From Nocardia sienata NBRC 100364 (GTDB lineage: Bacteria > Actinomycetota > Actinomycetes > Mycobacteriales > Mycobacteriaceae): a stretch of DNA of 33,347 nt. The first letter of the stretch is position 1, and each line of letters begins with the position of its first letter. The stretch is from contig NZ_BDBX01000069.1 of the NCBI RefSeq assembly GCF_001613205.1, positions 1-33,347 on the forward strand. The letters are read 5' to 3'. The position numbers and the translations under genes are program-made. The notes beneath the pieces are model-generated. The model ran no database searches and was not told the origin of the DNA. It worked only from the letters and a program-made list of their open reading frames with translations. Below, piece after piece: positions 16,121 to 24,966 of the stretch.

Positions 16121-17898
16121 AGGAATGCGCTCCGATCGACTCGGTGGGATTGCCAGAACGCGGCGAACTCCGCGCTCCGGCCGATCAGCTCGGCCGGCCT
16201 GCCGCGTGCGGCGACCTGCCCGTCCTGCAGCAGGACGACCGTGTCGGCGTCGGCGACCGTCTCCCAGCGATGGGCGATGACCAGCAGCGTCCGGTCGCCG
16301 GCCGCGGCCGCCAGCGCCGTGCGGACGGCCTGCTCGGTCTGCGGGTCGGCGAAGGAGGCCGCTTCGTCGAGTACGAGCACCGGGGTGTCGGCGAGCAGGG
16401 CGCGGGCGATCGAGATCCGCTGTGCCTCGCCGCCGGACAGCCCCGCGTCCACGCCGATCACCGAGTCGTAGCCGCGCGGTAATTCCAGGATCCGCTCGTG
16501 GATATGCGCCATCCGGGCCGCGCGGATCACCGCGGCGCGGTCGGTATGGGGAACGGCCACAGCGATGTTCTCGGCGACCGAGGCGCGTAGCAGTCGCACG
16601 TCCTGGAAGACGAAGGAAAATGTCCGGTAGAGGTCGTGGTCGGCGATCTCGCGCAGATCCACACCGCCTACCCGGACCGATCCGGACGTCGGGTCGAAGA
16701 ACCGGGGCAGCAACCGGACCAGCGTTGATTTACCGCTGCCGGACGGCCCGACTATCGCGGTGACGGTGCCCGGCTCGAGCGTCAGATCGATGCCACGCAG
16801 CACCTCGTGGCCGGCGTCGTAACCGAACCGGACGTCCCGCAGTTCCACCCGGTGTCCCCGCGGCGCCACCGGGTGGGTGGGTTGCGGTAGCACGGGTTGC
16901 GCGAGCACCCCGCGGATACGATCCACTGCGCGCCGTGCGCTCTGCATATCGTCGAAGCCGTGCCCCAGGGCCCGCACCGGCGCGGTCAAACCCAGGCCGA
17001 GCAGCAGGAACGGCAGTAGATCGGCTGGGGCCGTATCGCTGTTCGGAATCAGCGCGGCTCCGCCGAGCAACACCACGAGCAGCACGAACGGCGGTGACAA
17101 CACCGTCTGCACGGCCGCGCCGACAACGGCGAGGCCCTGCACCATCCGCAGGAAGATATCGGCGAACTCGTCGGCCGCGGTGCGGAATCGGCGGTGCGCT
17201 CGACCGGACTCCCCGAACATCTTGACCACCGCGATGCCCTGCACGAACTCCACCACGGAATCCGCGATCCGGCCCATCGCCGCATCGAACGCCCGCTGCT
17301 CGCGCAGCCGCGCCGGGGTCATCATGAGCGGTACCAGCGCCACCGCGAGCGCCACCGGGATCAACGTGATCAAAGTGAGTCGCCAGTCGACGGTGAACAG
17401 GTAGATCAGCGAGACCAGCGGTACCACGAACGCCGACACGAGTTCGCCGGGGGTGTGCGCGATGAACGGGTGCACGGCGCTCACATCCGCGCCGACCACC
17501 TTGGCCAGCTCACCGGTCCGGCGGCGGGAGAACCAACCGAGCGGTACCTTTCCCAGCCGGTCGGCGAGCAGACGGCGAAATCCGAGTTGAACCCGGGTGT
17601 CGACCAGATGCCCGATTCCCGTCGACACACCGGTGAACAGCAATTGCGCGAACAAACCGAGCGCACCCGCGAGGACCACGAACCAGACGTGCCCCTCGTC
17701 GACCGGACCCGGCGACAGCAGCGTGCGCCCCAGTTCGACCACCGCCAACAGGGGTGCGAGACCCGCTACCGCGCCGATGATCTGCAGGACGACCACCGCG
17801 GCGAAACTCCACAGGTGAGCGCGCAGGGGACCGGCGATACCGGGTCCCGCCGCCGCCGGCGCGGCGTGCGCCGGGTCGGCGATTCCCGTCGCGGTCAT
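16117..17898 (-). CDS. IrtA-like half-size ABC transporter lacking a siderophore-reductase domain
   Basis: A 593-residue half-transporter with about six membrane helices in 25-315 and a complete ATPase: Walker A GPSGSGK at 384-390, signature LSGGEAQ at 487-493, Walker B VLVLDEA at 507-513, H-loop His543. The D-loop region reads DEAASFADPQTE, close to the AFADPE form in IrtA/YbtP-type siderophore importers and unlike the usual SALD. IrtA carries an N-terminal siderophore-interacting FAD domain; here that domain is missing. The open frame extends upstream, but ATG 17898 with AGGAG nearby was chosen. ATGA overlaps join it to both neighbours. Confidence 0.82.
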   Translation of the reverse strand: MTATGIADPAHAAPAAAGPGIAGPLRAHLWSFAAVVVLQIIGAVAGLAPLLAVVELGRTLLSPGPVDEGHVWFVVLAGALGLFAQLLFTGVSTGIGHLVDTRVQLGFRRLLADRLGKVPLGWFSRRRTGELAKVVGADVSAVHPFIAHTPGELVSAFVVPLVSLIYLFTVDWRLTLITLIPVALAVALVPLMMTPARLREQRAFDAAMGRIADSVVEFVQGIAVVKMFGESGRAHRRFRTAADEFADIFLRMVQGLAVVGAAVQTVLSPPFVLLVVLLGGAALIPNSDTAPADLLPFLLLGLGLTAPVRALGHGFDDMQSARRAVDRIRGVLAQPVLPQPTHPVAPRGHRVELRDVRFGYDAGHEVLRGIDLTLEPGTVTAIVGPSGSGKSTLVRLLPRFFDPTSGSVRVGGVDLREIADHDLYRTFSFVFQDVRLLRASVAENIAVAVPHTDRAAVIRAARMAHIHERILELPRGYDSVIGVDAGLSGGEAQRISIARALLADTPVLVLDEAASFADPQTEQAVRTALAAAAGDRTLLVIAHRWETVADADTVVLLQDGQVAARGRPAELIGRSAEFAAFWQSHRVDRSAFL

Positions 17899-18911
17899 CG
17901 CCGCACTCTCCTTCCGGGAGCGGGCGGGGTCGAGCGTTGCCCGCCCCGCGGCGGACCGGCGAGTCGGTGGCGGAGGTGGTCGAGTATTTCGGCGCGCGCC
18001 GGCCGGGCGGCCGGGACCGCGCCAGGCATACTCAGGAAGGCGTGTGTCGCTTCGGGATAACGGCTCAGCATCACCTCGACCCCAGCGCAGCGCAGGCGGT
18101 CGGCGTAGGCCGCGGACTGGTCCTCGAGCGGGTCCAGGCCGGCGGCCAGTATGAGCGCCGGCGCGATTGCCTGCAGTCCTTCGCTGTACATCGGTGAAAT
18201 CGTCCGGCGATCGAAGGATTCGGGGACCGCGATACGCGCAACAGCGCGACATTCGGCCGGGGACGCGGTCGGACTGTCCGCGTTCTCTGTGAACGAGGGA
18301 TACTCGAACGCGCGATCGGTCCAGTCGAGCTGGGGGTTGATCAAGACCTGTGCGCGAAACCCGAGGCCCAGCTCGGCGGCCCGGATCGCGGTGAGGGCCG
18401 CGAGCGTGGCCCCCGCACTGGAACCGAGCAGGGCGAGCCGGTCTCGATCCGCCCCCCATCGGGCAGCCGAATCGACGAGCCGGGGGACGGCCTCGTAGGC
18501 GTCCTGCACCGGCGCGGGCACCGGGTGCTCGGGCGCCAGCCGATAGTCGAGCGAGGCGACCACGGCCGGAGAGTGGACGGCCAGATGGGCGAGAAGCCAA
18601 TCGTCCTGATCCGGTGCGCCGCTGACGAGACCGCCGCCGTGGAAGGCGATCACCAGCGGCAGCGGTGAACTTTCCCGCTCGGGCCGGTATACGCGCACGT
18701 TCAGCCGCCGCCCGGGGAGGTCGACCGTGTGGTCGGCGATCCGTGCCGCGCGATCGGGCCGGCCGGTGAGGGGCCGCAGCAGCACCGACCCGCGCAAGCG
18801 GTCCTGCGCCGCCCGGAATTCGACGAACTGCTCCGGTGTGATCGAATCCCAGTCCGGGGTCGGCCGCAGCCTGGTCAGGATACGCATTCGAAGTGGAACT
18901 CTGCCTCGCAT
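17895..18911 (-). CDS. Alpha/beta hydrolase, HSL-family esterase, first gene of the ABC operon
   Basis: A 338-residue esterase with HGGG at 91-94, nucleophile elbow GSSAG at 163-167 (Ser165), Asp260 in AAGLDPLED and His290 in EATHAFLSM: a complete triad. LDYRLAPEHPVPAPVQDAYE is typical of the family. ATG 18911 is preceded by AAAGG at 7 bases; the frame is open further upstream but lacks support there. The stop overlaps the IrtA-like start. Placement with an importer-type ABC pair suggests it may process the imported molecule, for example by cleaving an ester-linked siderophore. That is inference; HSL esterases are not the usual siderophore hydrolases. Confidence 0.85.
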   Translation of the reverse strand: MRGRVPLRMRILTRLRPTPDWDSITPEQFVEFRAAQDRLRGSVLLRPLTGRPDRAARIADHTVDLPGRRLNVRVYRPERESSPLPLVIAFHGGGLVSGAPDQDDWLLAHLAVHSPAVVASLDYRLAPEHPVPAPVQDAYEAVPRLVDSAARWGADRDRLALLGSSAGATLAALTAIRAAELGLGFRAQVLINPQLDWTDRAFEYPSFTENADSPTASPAECRAVARIAVPESFDRRTISPMYSEGLQAIAPALILAAGLDPLEDQSAAYADRLRCAGVEVMLSRYPEATHAFLSMPGAVPAARPARAEILDHLRHRLAGPPRGGQRSTPPAPGRRVRR

Positions 18912-19293
18912 GGTCACGCCTTTCGTGCCGTTCCGCGTTTCCACGCCGGTTGAGGTGTGTGCGACTCGGGCGTCCGGCCCCTTGCGGCGGAAACGGTTTG
19001 CGTGGCAGTGGTTTTCCGGTCCGGCGGCGCGGTCATGAAGTCGGGATATGTGCTCATGCACCGATATTGGCGCTCGACTGTCGGTATCCGCGTCCGGTGG
19101 AGATCGTCGGCGGCTACGTGAAAACGTGTACCGCGGGCGCCTTCGGCTACGTCCGTTCGCGTAACAGCCGTCACCGCCGCCGTGCTGCCGCGTCCCGGGT
19201 GGCGCCCCCGATATGCCGGGACGGCTGGTGAGCGAGCTGATCGCCGGATACCGGAAACATCGCCCGACCGGCGGAAATCACTGCGGCGGCGGC
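18912..19293. other. 382-bp region upstream of the esterase/ABC operon
   Basis: No supported gene. It should hold the promoter of the esterase-ABC operon and the end of the two-component transcript. I searched by eye for an IdeR/DtxR iron box (TTAGGTTAGGCTAACCTAA type) on both strands and saw none. A short repeat CGGCTACGT occurs twice (about 19110 and 19145). No intrinsic terminator was evident after the response-regulator stop. Confidence 0.45.
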
Positions 19294-19971
19294 CTACGGA
19301 GTGGTATCACACAACCCGGTCTGATAAGCGACCACGACGAGCTGCGCGCGATCCCGGGCACCCAGTTTCGTCATGGCGCGGCTGACATGGGTGCGGGCGG
19401 TGGCCGGGCTGAGGAACAGGGCGGCGCCGATCTCGTCGTTGCTCATGCCCTGCCCCACCAGCGCGACAACCTCGCGCTCCCGGTCGGTGAGCACCCCCAG
19501 CCGGTCCGCCGCGGATCTGGCGGCCCGGCGCTGCGCGGCGAACTGACCGATGAGGCGGCGGGTGATCCGGGGCGCGAGCAGTGCGTCCCCGGCAGCGATG
19601 ACGCGAACAGCGTGCAGCAGTTCAGCGGGGCCCGCGTCCTTGAGCAGGAATCCGCTCGCGCCCGCCTGCAGCGCCTCGAAGACGTTATCGTCGGTGTCGT
19701 AGGTGGTGAGTATCAGCACCCGCACCTGCTCCAATCCGACCGTTTCGGTGATCCGCGCGGTAGCGCGTATCCCGTCCAGCTTCGGCATCCGAATATCCAT
19801 GAGCACGACATCGGGCCGGGTGCCGCGGGCCAGTTCGACGGCTTCCGCACCGTTGGTGGCCTCCCCGACCACCGTGATGTCCTCCTCCAGGTCCAGCAGG
19901 ACCTTGAAACCCGAACGCACCAGTCGTTCGTCGTCGGCGAGCAGGACCTTGATCGGCGGTGTGGTGTTCAC
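19294..19971 (-). CDS. NarL/FixJ-family response regulator
   Basis: The 225-residue protein has a receiver domain (KVLLADDERLVRSGF with acidic residues 13-15; phospho-acceptor Asp59 in VLMDIRMPKLDG; switch Thr in LILTTYD; Lys in FLLKDAGP) and a C-terminal LuxR-type helix-turn-helix (LTDREREVVALVGQGMSNDE, then FLSPATARTHVSRAMTKLG). Its start overlaps the kinase stop by 4 bases, so the two are co-transcribed partners. Targets are unknown. The next operon downstream on the same strand (esterase-ABC) is a candidate by position only. Confidence 0.93.
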   Translation of the reverse strand: MNTTPPIKVLLADDERLVRSGFKVLLDLEEDITVVGEATNGAEAVELARGTRPDVVLMDIRMPKLDGIRATARITETVGLEQVRVLILTTYDTDDNVFEALQAGASGFLLKDAGPAELLHAVRVIAAGDALLAPRITRRLIGQFAAQRRAARSAADRLGVLTDREREVVALVGQGMSNDEIGAALFLSPATARTHVSRAMTKLGARDRAQLVVVAYQTGLCDTTP

Positions 19972-21164
19972 AGGCGCGATCCCACCGGAGCGAGCGGCAG
20001 GCTGGCGGTGACCTCGAAACCGCCGCCGGGACGGCGTCGCGCGTCGAGTTCGCCGCCCAGTAGCCGGCAGCGTTCGCGCATACCGATGATTCCGCGACCC
20101 GACGTGGGGCCGGCGTGCCAGGGTGCGGGCGTGCGGCGTCCTTCGTCGATTACTCTTATGCGCAGGGCGTCGACCAGAGGTTCCAGCGTCACCGTCACCC
20201 GGGTCGGTCCGACATGGCGGATCACGTTGGTGATGGATTCCTGCACGATGCGGTAGGCAGTGCTGCCGACCGCGCTCGGTAGCGCCGGCACCGGTTCGGT
20301 CTGCTCGACGGCGATTTCCAGTCCGGCCTCGCAGGCCTTGTCGGTGAGTTCGCGGATCTGGTCGAGACCGGGGAACGGTTCGCGCTCGTCGCCGTCGCGG
20401 AGCACGCCGAGGACGGCGCGCATCTCCTGCAGTGCCCGGGAGCTGGTCTGTTCGATGGTGCGCAGCGCTTCCCGGGCCTGTTCCGGTCGTTTGTCCAGCA
20501 CATGCGCCGTGACGCCGGCCTGTACGTTGATGATGGCGATGGCATGGGCGACGGTGTCGTGCACCTCGCGGGCGATCCGCAGTCGTTCGGCATCGACCCG
20601 GGCCCTGGTCTCCTCGTCGCGCGCGCGTTCCGCCCGCTCCGCTCGCTCCTGCGCATCGGCGGCCATCACCTGGCGCGAACGCGCGGATTCGCCCAGCATG
20701 GTGGCGATCACTGCCCCGCCGATCCGGAAGAACACCCAGCCGATGGCCGAAACCGGTTCCACATCGGCGCCGGCGACAACCCAGCCGACCGCCAGCACCG
20801 AAATCCCGGCGACCGCGATCCGCAACGATCGGCGCCCGTCTCCGTAGGCGGCCACCGTGTACAGAGCGACGAAAAGTGCCAGGTAGGAAAGGCGATCAGG
20901 AAAATCGAAGGCGAAATAAACAAGGCTGGTCACGCCGGTGATCGCGAAAACCGCGACGGGCCGCTGTCGGCGTGCGACCACGGCCGCGCCGCTCACGACC
21001 AGCAGCACGTACCCGATACCGGACACCGGCGTCGACGCCGGCTCGACCGGTACCGGGATCATCGCGCTGAGTACCTGGATCACCGTGACGAACAGTGCCA
21101 GCGGCACATCCGGTAACCACGCGAACCGGGCAGACAGTTGTCGTGACACCGCCCGCAGATCCAT
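19968..21164 (-). CDS. NarX/DesK-type sensor histidine kinase
   Basis: A 398-residue kinase with about five N-terminal membrane helices (15-157), a short coiled-coil rich in Ala/Glu/Arg (167-195), a HisKA_3 dimerisation domain with the phospho-accepting His202 in REVHDTVAHAIAIINVQAG, and a HATPase_c domain whose asparagine box is in IVQESITNVIRH and glycine box in GRGIIGMRER. There is no large extracellular sensor domain, so the signal is likely sensed within the membrane. It is translationally coupled to the response regulator. Upstream, its start abuts the decayed island. Confidence 0.92.
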   Translation of the reverse strand: MDLRAVSRQLSARFAWLPDVPLALFVTVIQVLSAMIPVPVEPASTPVSGIGYVLLVVSGAAVVARRQRPVAVFAITGVTSLVYFAFDFPDRLSYLALFVALYTVAAYGDGRRSLRIAVAGISVLAVGWVVAGADVEPVSAIGWVFFRIGGAVIATMLGESARSRQVMAADAQERAERAERARDEETRARVDAERLRIAREVHDTVAHAIAIINVQAGVTAHVLDKRPEQAREALRTIEQTSSRALQEMRAVLGVLRDGDEREPFPGLDQIRELTDKACEAGLEIAVEQTEPVPALPSAVGSTAYRIVQESITNVIRHVGPTRVTVTLEPLVDALRIRVIDEGRRTPAPWHAGPTSGRGIIGMRERCRLLGGELDARRRPGGGFEVTASLPLAPVGSRL

Positions 21165-21167
21165 GCC

Positions 21168-22320
21168 GTGACAGTACGTGATCCGTGGCGGCTCGGGCTC
21201 CCCCTCGGTGGCGTCATCGGGTACATCGAGCGACGTATCTCATGGTGGCCGCCCTACGCGCAGGAACGTAGATACGTCGATATCGAGGCGTGGCGGGCCA
21301 ACCCGACCCCGCGCGGCCTCGACGAGCTGACCAAGAAGATGCGGCTGCGCAGGTCAGCGAGCCGGTGCGCACGAAGGTGCGGTTCATCGCCTCCTACCTC
21401 GGTACACCGGGCCAGATCGTTGCCGACGACGAGCTGGGCTCGACCCGGACCCCGTTCCCGACCGCCGAGCTGCGCAAGATGGACCTCCGCCTGGTCGACC
21501 TCGGTGAGGAGGCCAAGCCCCGGGTGGACAAACTGCTGGAGGCCTACCAGGACCGGCTCAAGACCGGAATGTCCACGACCAGCGTGCAGGAACGGCTGCG
21601 TGACGCCGTCGCGGTGATGACCCCGAAAGACCAGCAGGCGGCCCGCGAGCGGGGCAGCGAGATCCGCAACAACCCCGCCCAGAAGTTCGCGCGGTTGTGG
21701 CCCGATCACGTCGCCCGCGAGGAGCTGGCCGCGACCGTGCGGATGTACGCCTCGGTCGCCACCCAGGCCTCCCGGGTAGCGGGCAGGGCCGGCGACCTCG
21801 GCGACCCGACCGCGGCCGCGCTGCGCCAGCGCGCGGAGAAGGACCGTGCCTACATCCGCAAAGCCCTCACTAAGGGCAAAGGCCTGCACCCGCTGGAACA
21901 GGAGCAGCTGCGCGCGGTCCTGGTCGACGTGGACGCCGGGAAACACCACTCCGGAGCTGCTGTTCGTCGACGACCGCTCCGCCTCGGTGGTCGATATGGA
22001 CCGGGCCTCGGCGATCGCCTACGACCACGCCCGCTACACCCGCCACAAGCTCGGCCAGATGCTGGAGTCCAACCAGGCCCCCGCGGCACCGCCCGGCGCA
22101 CCCGCGAGCAGGTGCAGCGTGTCGCCGACGCACAGATCCAGCTCGCCGTCGGCAACGCCACCCTCACCGACCACGAGGGCAAAGGCGTGGACCGGGCACT
22201 CATCGAGCGCCTGGCCGCCGCCGGCGTTCCCGAGGGCATGCGCAACCGGATCCGCGCCGAACTCGACGCCACCGCCGGCCAGGCCTCCGTCGCCAATGCT
22301 CAGGGCGGTCCCGTACTGGA
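21168..22320 (+). pseudogene. Frameshifted remnant of an unidentified accessory protein
   Basis: A protein-like sequence can be followed only by changing frame three times. It begins in one frame (RRYVDIEAWRANPTPRGLDE), shifts near 21350 into VRTKVRFIASYLGTPGQIVA and a long helical stretch rich in Ala/Arg/Glu, shifts back near 21945 into TTPELLFVDDRSASVVDMDR and ARYTRHKLGQMLESN, and shifts again near 22090 into REQVQRVADAQIQLAVGN. Each segment has natural composition, while the same stretches in the neighbouring frame are Arg/Pro-rich noise. The family was not recognised; style and length suggest a plasmid or integrative-element protein. Three independent sequencing errors are less likely than decay. 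Confidence 0.6.
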
Positions 22321-22450
22321 ACCCGACCAGTTGACCGGTGTCCCGGTTCGGAGAGTTCGGGTTGATCTCGGCTGCTTCGGTCTCGTAGTCGTCGAGCATG
22401 CCTCCGAAACGGAGAAGTTGCTTGCCCAAGCGCTCAGATCGGCAGAAGAC
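22300..22450 (-). pseudogene. Short reverse-strand gene fragment
   Basis: On the minus strand a natural-looking peptide reads GKQLLRFGGMLDDYETEAAE and continues INPNSPNRDTGQLVGFQYG before losing sense where the plus-strand remnant begins. An alternative start in another frame (MSSADLSAWASNFS) precedes it, which again implies a frameshift. It looks like the junction of two truncated genes near 22305. No family was recognised. Confidence 0.25.
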
Positions 22451-22622
22451 ATGGTGATGCCTACTTCCTCTAGTAGTGGTGAGGCGTAAGGCACCGCCAG
22501 CCCGTGTCCCAGCTCGCCGGTTCCGGTGCAGCCTCGGCTGATTGATCTCCGCCGTGTCTGATCTCGTTACTGCGGTTTCGGAGGTCCTTACCAGTCACCA
22601 GGGGCTTGCCTTCGGGGTGGAT

Positions 22623-23294
22623 TCAGGGGCGGCCGGCCAACGCGGTGATAAGTCTCCGGGCGGCTGCGCGGGAGAGTCGCCGCACTGCGCGGCCGGGGGT
22701 TTCGCCCTCTGCGAGCGGATCGATGTCTGTCCCCTTGGTCGCCTTGGCGAACTCCGCCTCGAAACGCTCGGGACTGGCCTTCGCGGCCAGGGCCTTGAGG
22801 TAGTCGACCTGTTTGACGGTCACCGGCTCGACCTCGGCCCGGGCGGAGCGCTCCTTCAGCTCGGCGTAGTGCGCGTCGCGGGCGGCTTTACGAGCGGCCT
22901 GGGCTTCAGGCCCGCGGTCGATGACCTGGACTTGCTCGAACCAATCCTGTGTGCCGGGCTTGCCGGTCACAGCCTCCCACAAGACGTTTGTGGTCAGAGC
23001 TTCCTCGTCGACGTCCTCGGTGAGGCCGCGGCCGGTCAGAGCGGTGTAACCGCCGCCGCGGCGGACGATGGAGAACCCCGCGGGTTCGACGTGAGCGGTA
23101 AGTCAGTCCTGCCCGCACCCGCAGTAGTTGGCGTGGTAGCGGCTCCATTTCGAGTGCAGCGCCTCGTAAACCAGCTCGTCAACCTGGCGAGATGGGGCAG
23201 TGGTGCCGGTCTCGGCAGGATGCTTGGCCTGGCCCCCTGCACCGAGGAGGAAGCGACCCCGGTGCAGGGCCCTGGCCGGGACCGCCATGGCCAT
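22623..23294 (-). pseudogene. Hypothetical protein gene interrupted by an in-frame TGA
   Basis: Two open stretches in one frame on the minus strand are separated by a single TGA at 23103-23105. The upstream part ends VDELVYEALHSKWSRYHANY followed by CGCGQD. The downstream part resumes with LTAHVEPAGFSIVRRGGGYT, passes WEAVTGKPGTQDWFEQVQV, and ends in a charged helical tail (VKQVDYLKALAAKASPERFE). The tail resembles C-terminal helices of phage or plasmid proteins, but no family was recognised. The natural sequence on both sides of the stop argues for a recent nonsense mutation. The true 5' end is uncertain. Confidence 0.5.
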
Positions 23295-23299
23295 CGTGG

Positions 23300-23998
23300 C
23301 TACAGGCGGCCACGCTTACAGGGGAAGGCGGTCAGCCGGGCTACGACCGTCTCCGGGTTCTCGAGGTCGACGAACTCGACCGGTTCTTCGAGCCGGAACA
23401 TCTCACCGTCTGCCGGATACTGGGCGAGCTCCGCGGTCAGCACCATCGGGGACTTGGCCTGCAGTACCAACGGCTCCCCGTCCGGCTGCTCGATCGTCAC
23501 GGAGAAATCGAGCAGGTCTTTCTCCTCGTAGCGGGCCGGGGAGGTCTGCGTGAGCCTCAGCGTGCTCGGTGCCGTGGTGTCGATATCGCTCTGCTGGAAG
23601 GTGATGCTGCCGCCACCGCCACCGCCACCGTCTCCGTCTCCGTCCCCGATCTGCGCGCTCAGCTTGAACCCGACGGTGCGCAGCCGCACGCTGTTCACCG
23701 GATCGTCGGGATCCTCCACGACGCGCTGTTTGATCCCCCCTCGCAAGTCCAGGGCCAAGGTGCTGCTGCGTATTTCGAAGATGCTGCCGGTAGCCAGCAT
23801 CGAGCTGGAAATCTCCGCGCCGACGGGAGGCAGGTCCGTCTGAGCCTGCGCCACCCCGGCCCCGGTCGGGCACACCGCCACGGCCACGCAGGCCGCGGCC
23901 ACCGACAGCATCCGATGCCACCCCGATGCTGCCCTACCCACCGACTGGACATATTGCGAACTGTTCAACGACCACTCCGTTCTCCGTGGAAAACTCAC
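23300..23998 (-). CDS. Secreted protein of unknown function
   Basis: A 232-residue product with an export signal: basic residues, hydrophobic MLSVAAACVAVAVCPTG and a probable cleavage after GVAQAQ (about residue 53), giving a mature protein of about 180 residues. The mature part is beta-rich and acidic, with a low-complexity linker of GD repeats and seven glycines (about 117-130) between two strand-rich halves. No catalytic motif or family was recognised. ATG/GTG alternatives exist at 23998 and inside the signal (residue 30). It lies 5 bp beyond the broken gene and reads the same way, yet is intact. Confidence 0.65.
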   Translation of the reverse strand: MSFPRRTEWSLNSSQYVQSVGRAASGWHRMLSVAAACVAVAVCPTGAGVAQAQTDLPPVGAEISSSMLATGSIFEIRSSTLALDLRGGIKQRVVEDPDDPVNSVRLRTVGFKLSAQIGDGDGDGGGGGGGSITFQQSDIDTTAPSTLRLTQTSPARYEEKDLLDFSVTIEQPDGEPLVLQAKSPMVLTAELAQYPADGEMFRLEEPVEFVDLENPETVVARLTAFPCKRGRL

Positions 23999-24127
23999 CG
24001 GTCACTCCGTGGCTGTATTCGCGACCATGCCCCTGCCGGATGTGTCGGCCCGCCTCCAGCTGCCACCATCTCGCCTTGCGCGGCTCTGGGGCCCGGCGAC
24101 CTGTTCGGCTTCACCCTGCGGAGTGGG

Positions 24128-24673
24128 TCAGGGGGAATTCGGGAAGCGTGCGTACATGTACATGTCGCGCGGCAGACCGTCGATCTTCTGCCATCGACGT
24201 AGCAGGCCCTCACGTAGATATCCGGCCGACTCTGCGGCCCGCCACGATCCCTCGTTCCACGGTTCGATGTACAACTCCAGCCGTGACGCGTCATCGAGCG
24301 TCTCGGCCCACGAGCTGAGCAGTCGCAGCGCCCGAGCCGCGTAGCCGTGGCGGCGGTAGCTGGTCTCGATCCAGTATCCGATCGACACTCGACCATGGAC
24401 GATCTCTCGCCGCCACATTCCGATCTGCCCTACAGCGGTGTCGGTGTCGGGATCCGCGATCGCGAACGACCACCCCTCGCCTCTGGATGCACGGTGGTGC
24501 TGCCGTTGAATGAACTCCTGGCCTGCAGCTACGTCCCCGTGGGGACAGACGGAGGTTATCGAGGGGATCAGAGGATCCCTACCTGCGTCGACGATCAAGC
24601 TCACGTCGGAGACCGCAAACGGCCGCAGTCGGACCGCGGCTGTATCGAGCACCGGCACTACCAGCTGTGTCAT
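24128..24673 (-). CDS. GNAT-family N-acetyltransferase (RimJ/RimL-like)
   Basis: The 181-residue protein has the RimJ/RimL layout: LRLRPF-type N-terminus (VRLRPFAVSD), FAIADPDTDTAVGQIGMW, then RVSIGYWIETSYRRHGYAAR forming the acetyl-CoA pyrophosphate loop, and a C-terminal RLELYIEPWNEGSWRAAESA plus GYLREGLLRR. These enzymes acetylate N-terminal amines or small molecules; the substrate is unknown. ATG 24673 was chosen; GTG 24682 is an alternative. Res-like site A lies 73 bp upstream of the start, so this would be the outermost recognisable cassette gene of the array. Confidence 0.85.
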   Translation of the reverse strand: MTQLVVPVLDTAAVRLRPFAVSDVSLIVDAGRDPLIPSITSVCPHGDVAAGQEFIQRQHHRASRGEGWSFAIADPDTDTAVGQIGMWRREIVHGRVSIGYWIETSYRRHGYAARALRLLSSWAETLDDASRLELYIEPWNEGSWRAAESAGYLREGLLRRWQKIDGLPRDMYMYARFPNSP

Positions 24674-24746
24674 GCACTCCACTCAATGCCTGACAGCTGT
24701 CGCCGGCAATCGAATTCGTGTGATGCTTCGCCGGCCGCCGCAGCCG

Positions 24747-24849
24747 TGTCCATCAATCGATGCATTTCTGAACGCTTCCGCGAGTGATCATCACTGCTCA
24801 ACGATGTTCTCTTCCGGCTCGCCGTCCGCATAACACCCATTTGTAGACA
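24747..24849 (+). repeat. Res-like recombination site A (three elements)
   Basis: The 28-bp element I (24747-24774) is an imperfect palindrome with outer arms TGTCCA and TGAACG and the conserved centre TCGATGC. Element II at 24790-24805 reads ATCACTGCTCAACGAT and begins 43 nt after the site start. Element III ends in TAGACA at 24849. It is a homologue of sites B and C with the same internal spacing. It lies between the GNAT and nucleotidyltransferase genes. Confidence 0.7.
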
Positions 24850-24966
24850 CTCCCGCCGCGCCCGGACTGTCGACCCGGGGCGGCGCACGTAATACTTATG
24901 TCGTGCTCACCGGCATGGAATCCACCGCTGGCGTCGGCGGTTGAGGCGGCGGGCCCACGGTGACAC

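Noticed and set aside
16117..18600. An 827-codon open frame including the IrtA-like transporter, which might suggest an N-terminal fusion domain.
   Set aside because: The extra upstream part is Arg/Pro-rich antisense-type sequence overlapping the esterase in another frame; a ribosome-binding site supports ATG 17898.
18912..19293. An iron-dependent (IdeR/DtxR) box before the IrtAB-like operon.
   Set aside because: No 19-bp TTAGGTTAGSCTAACCTAA-like sequence is visible on either strand; only a matrix search could find a weak one.
23913..24015. Possible fifth res-like site (CGATGC near 23924, CTGTTCAACGA at 23961-23971) to the left of the GNAT gene.
   Set aside because: Spacing is one base off, the arms of the 28-mer and element III are not recognisable, and the stretch lies inside the signal-peptide coding part of the secreted-protein gene. 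It may be chance.
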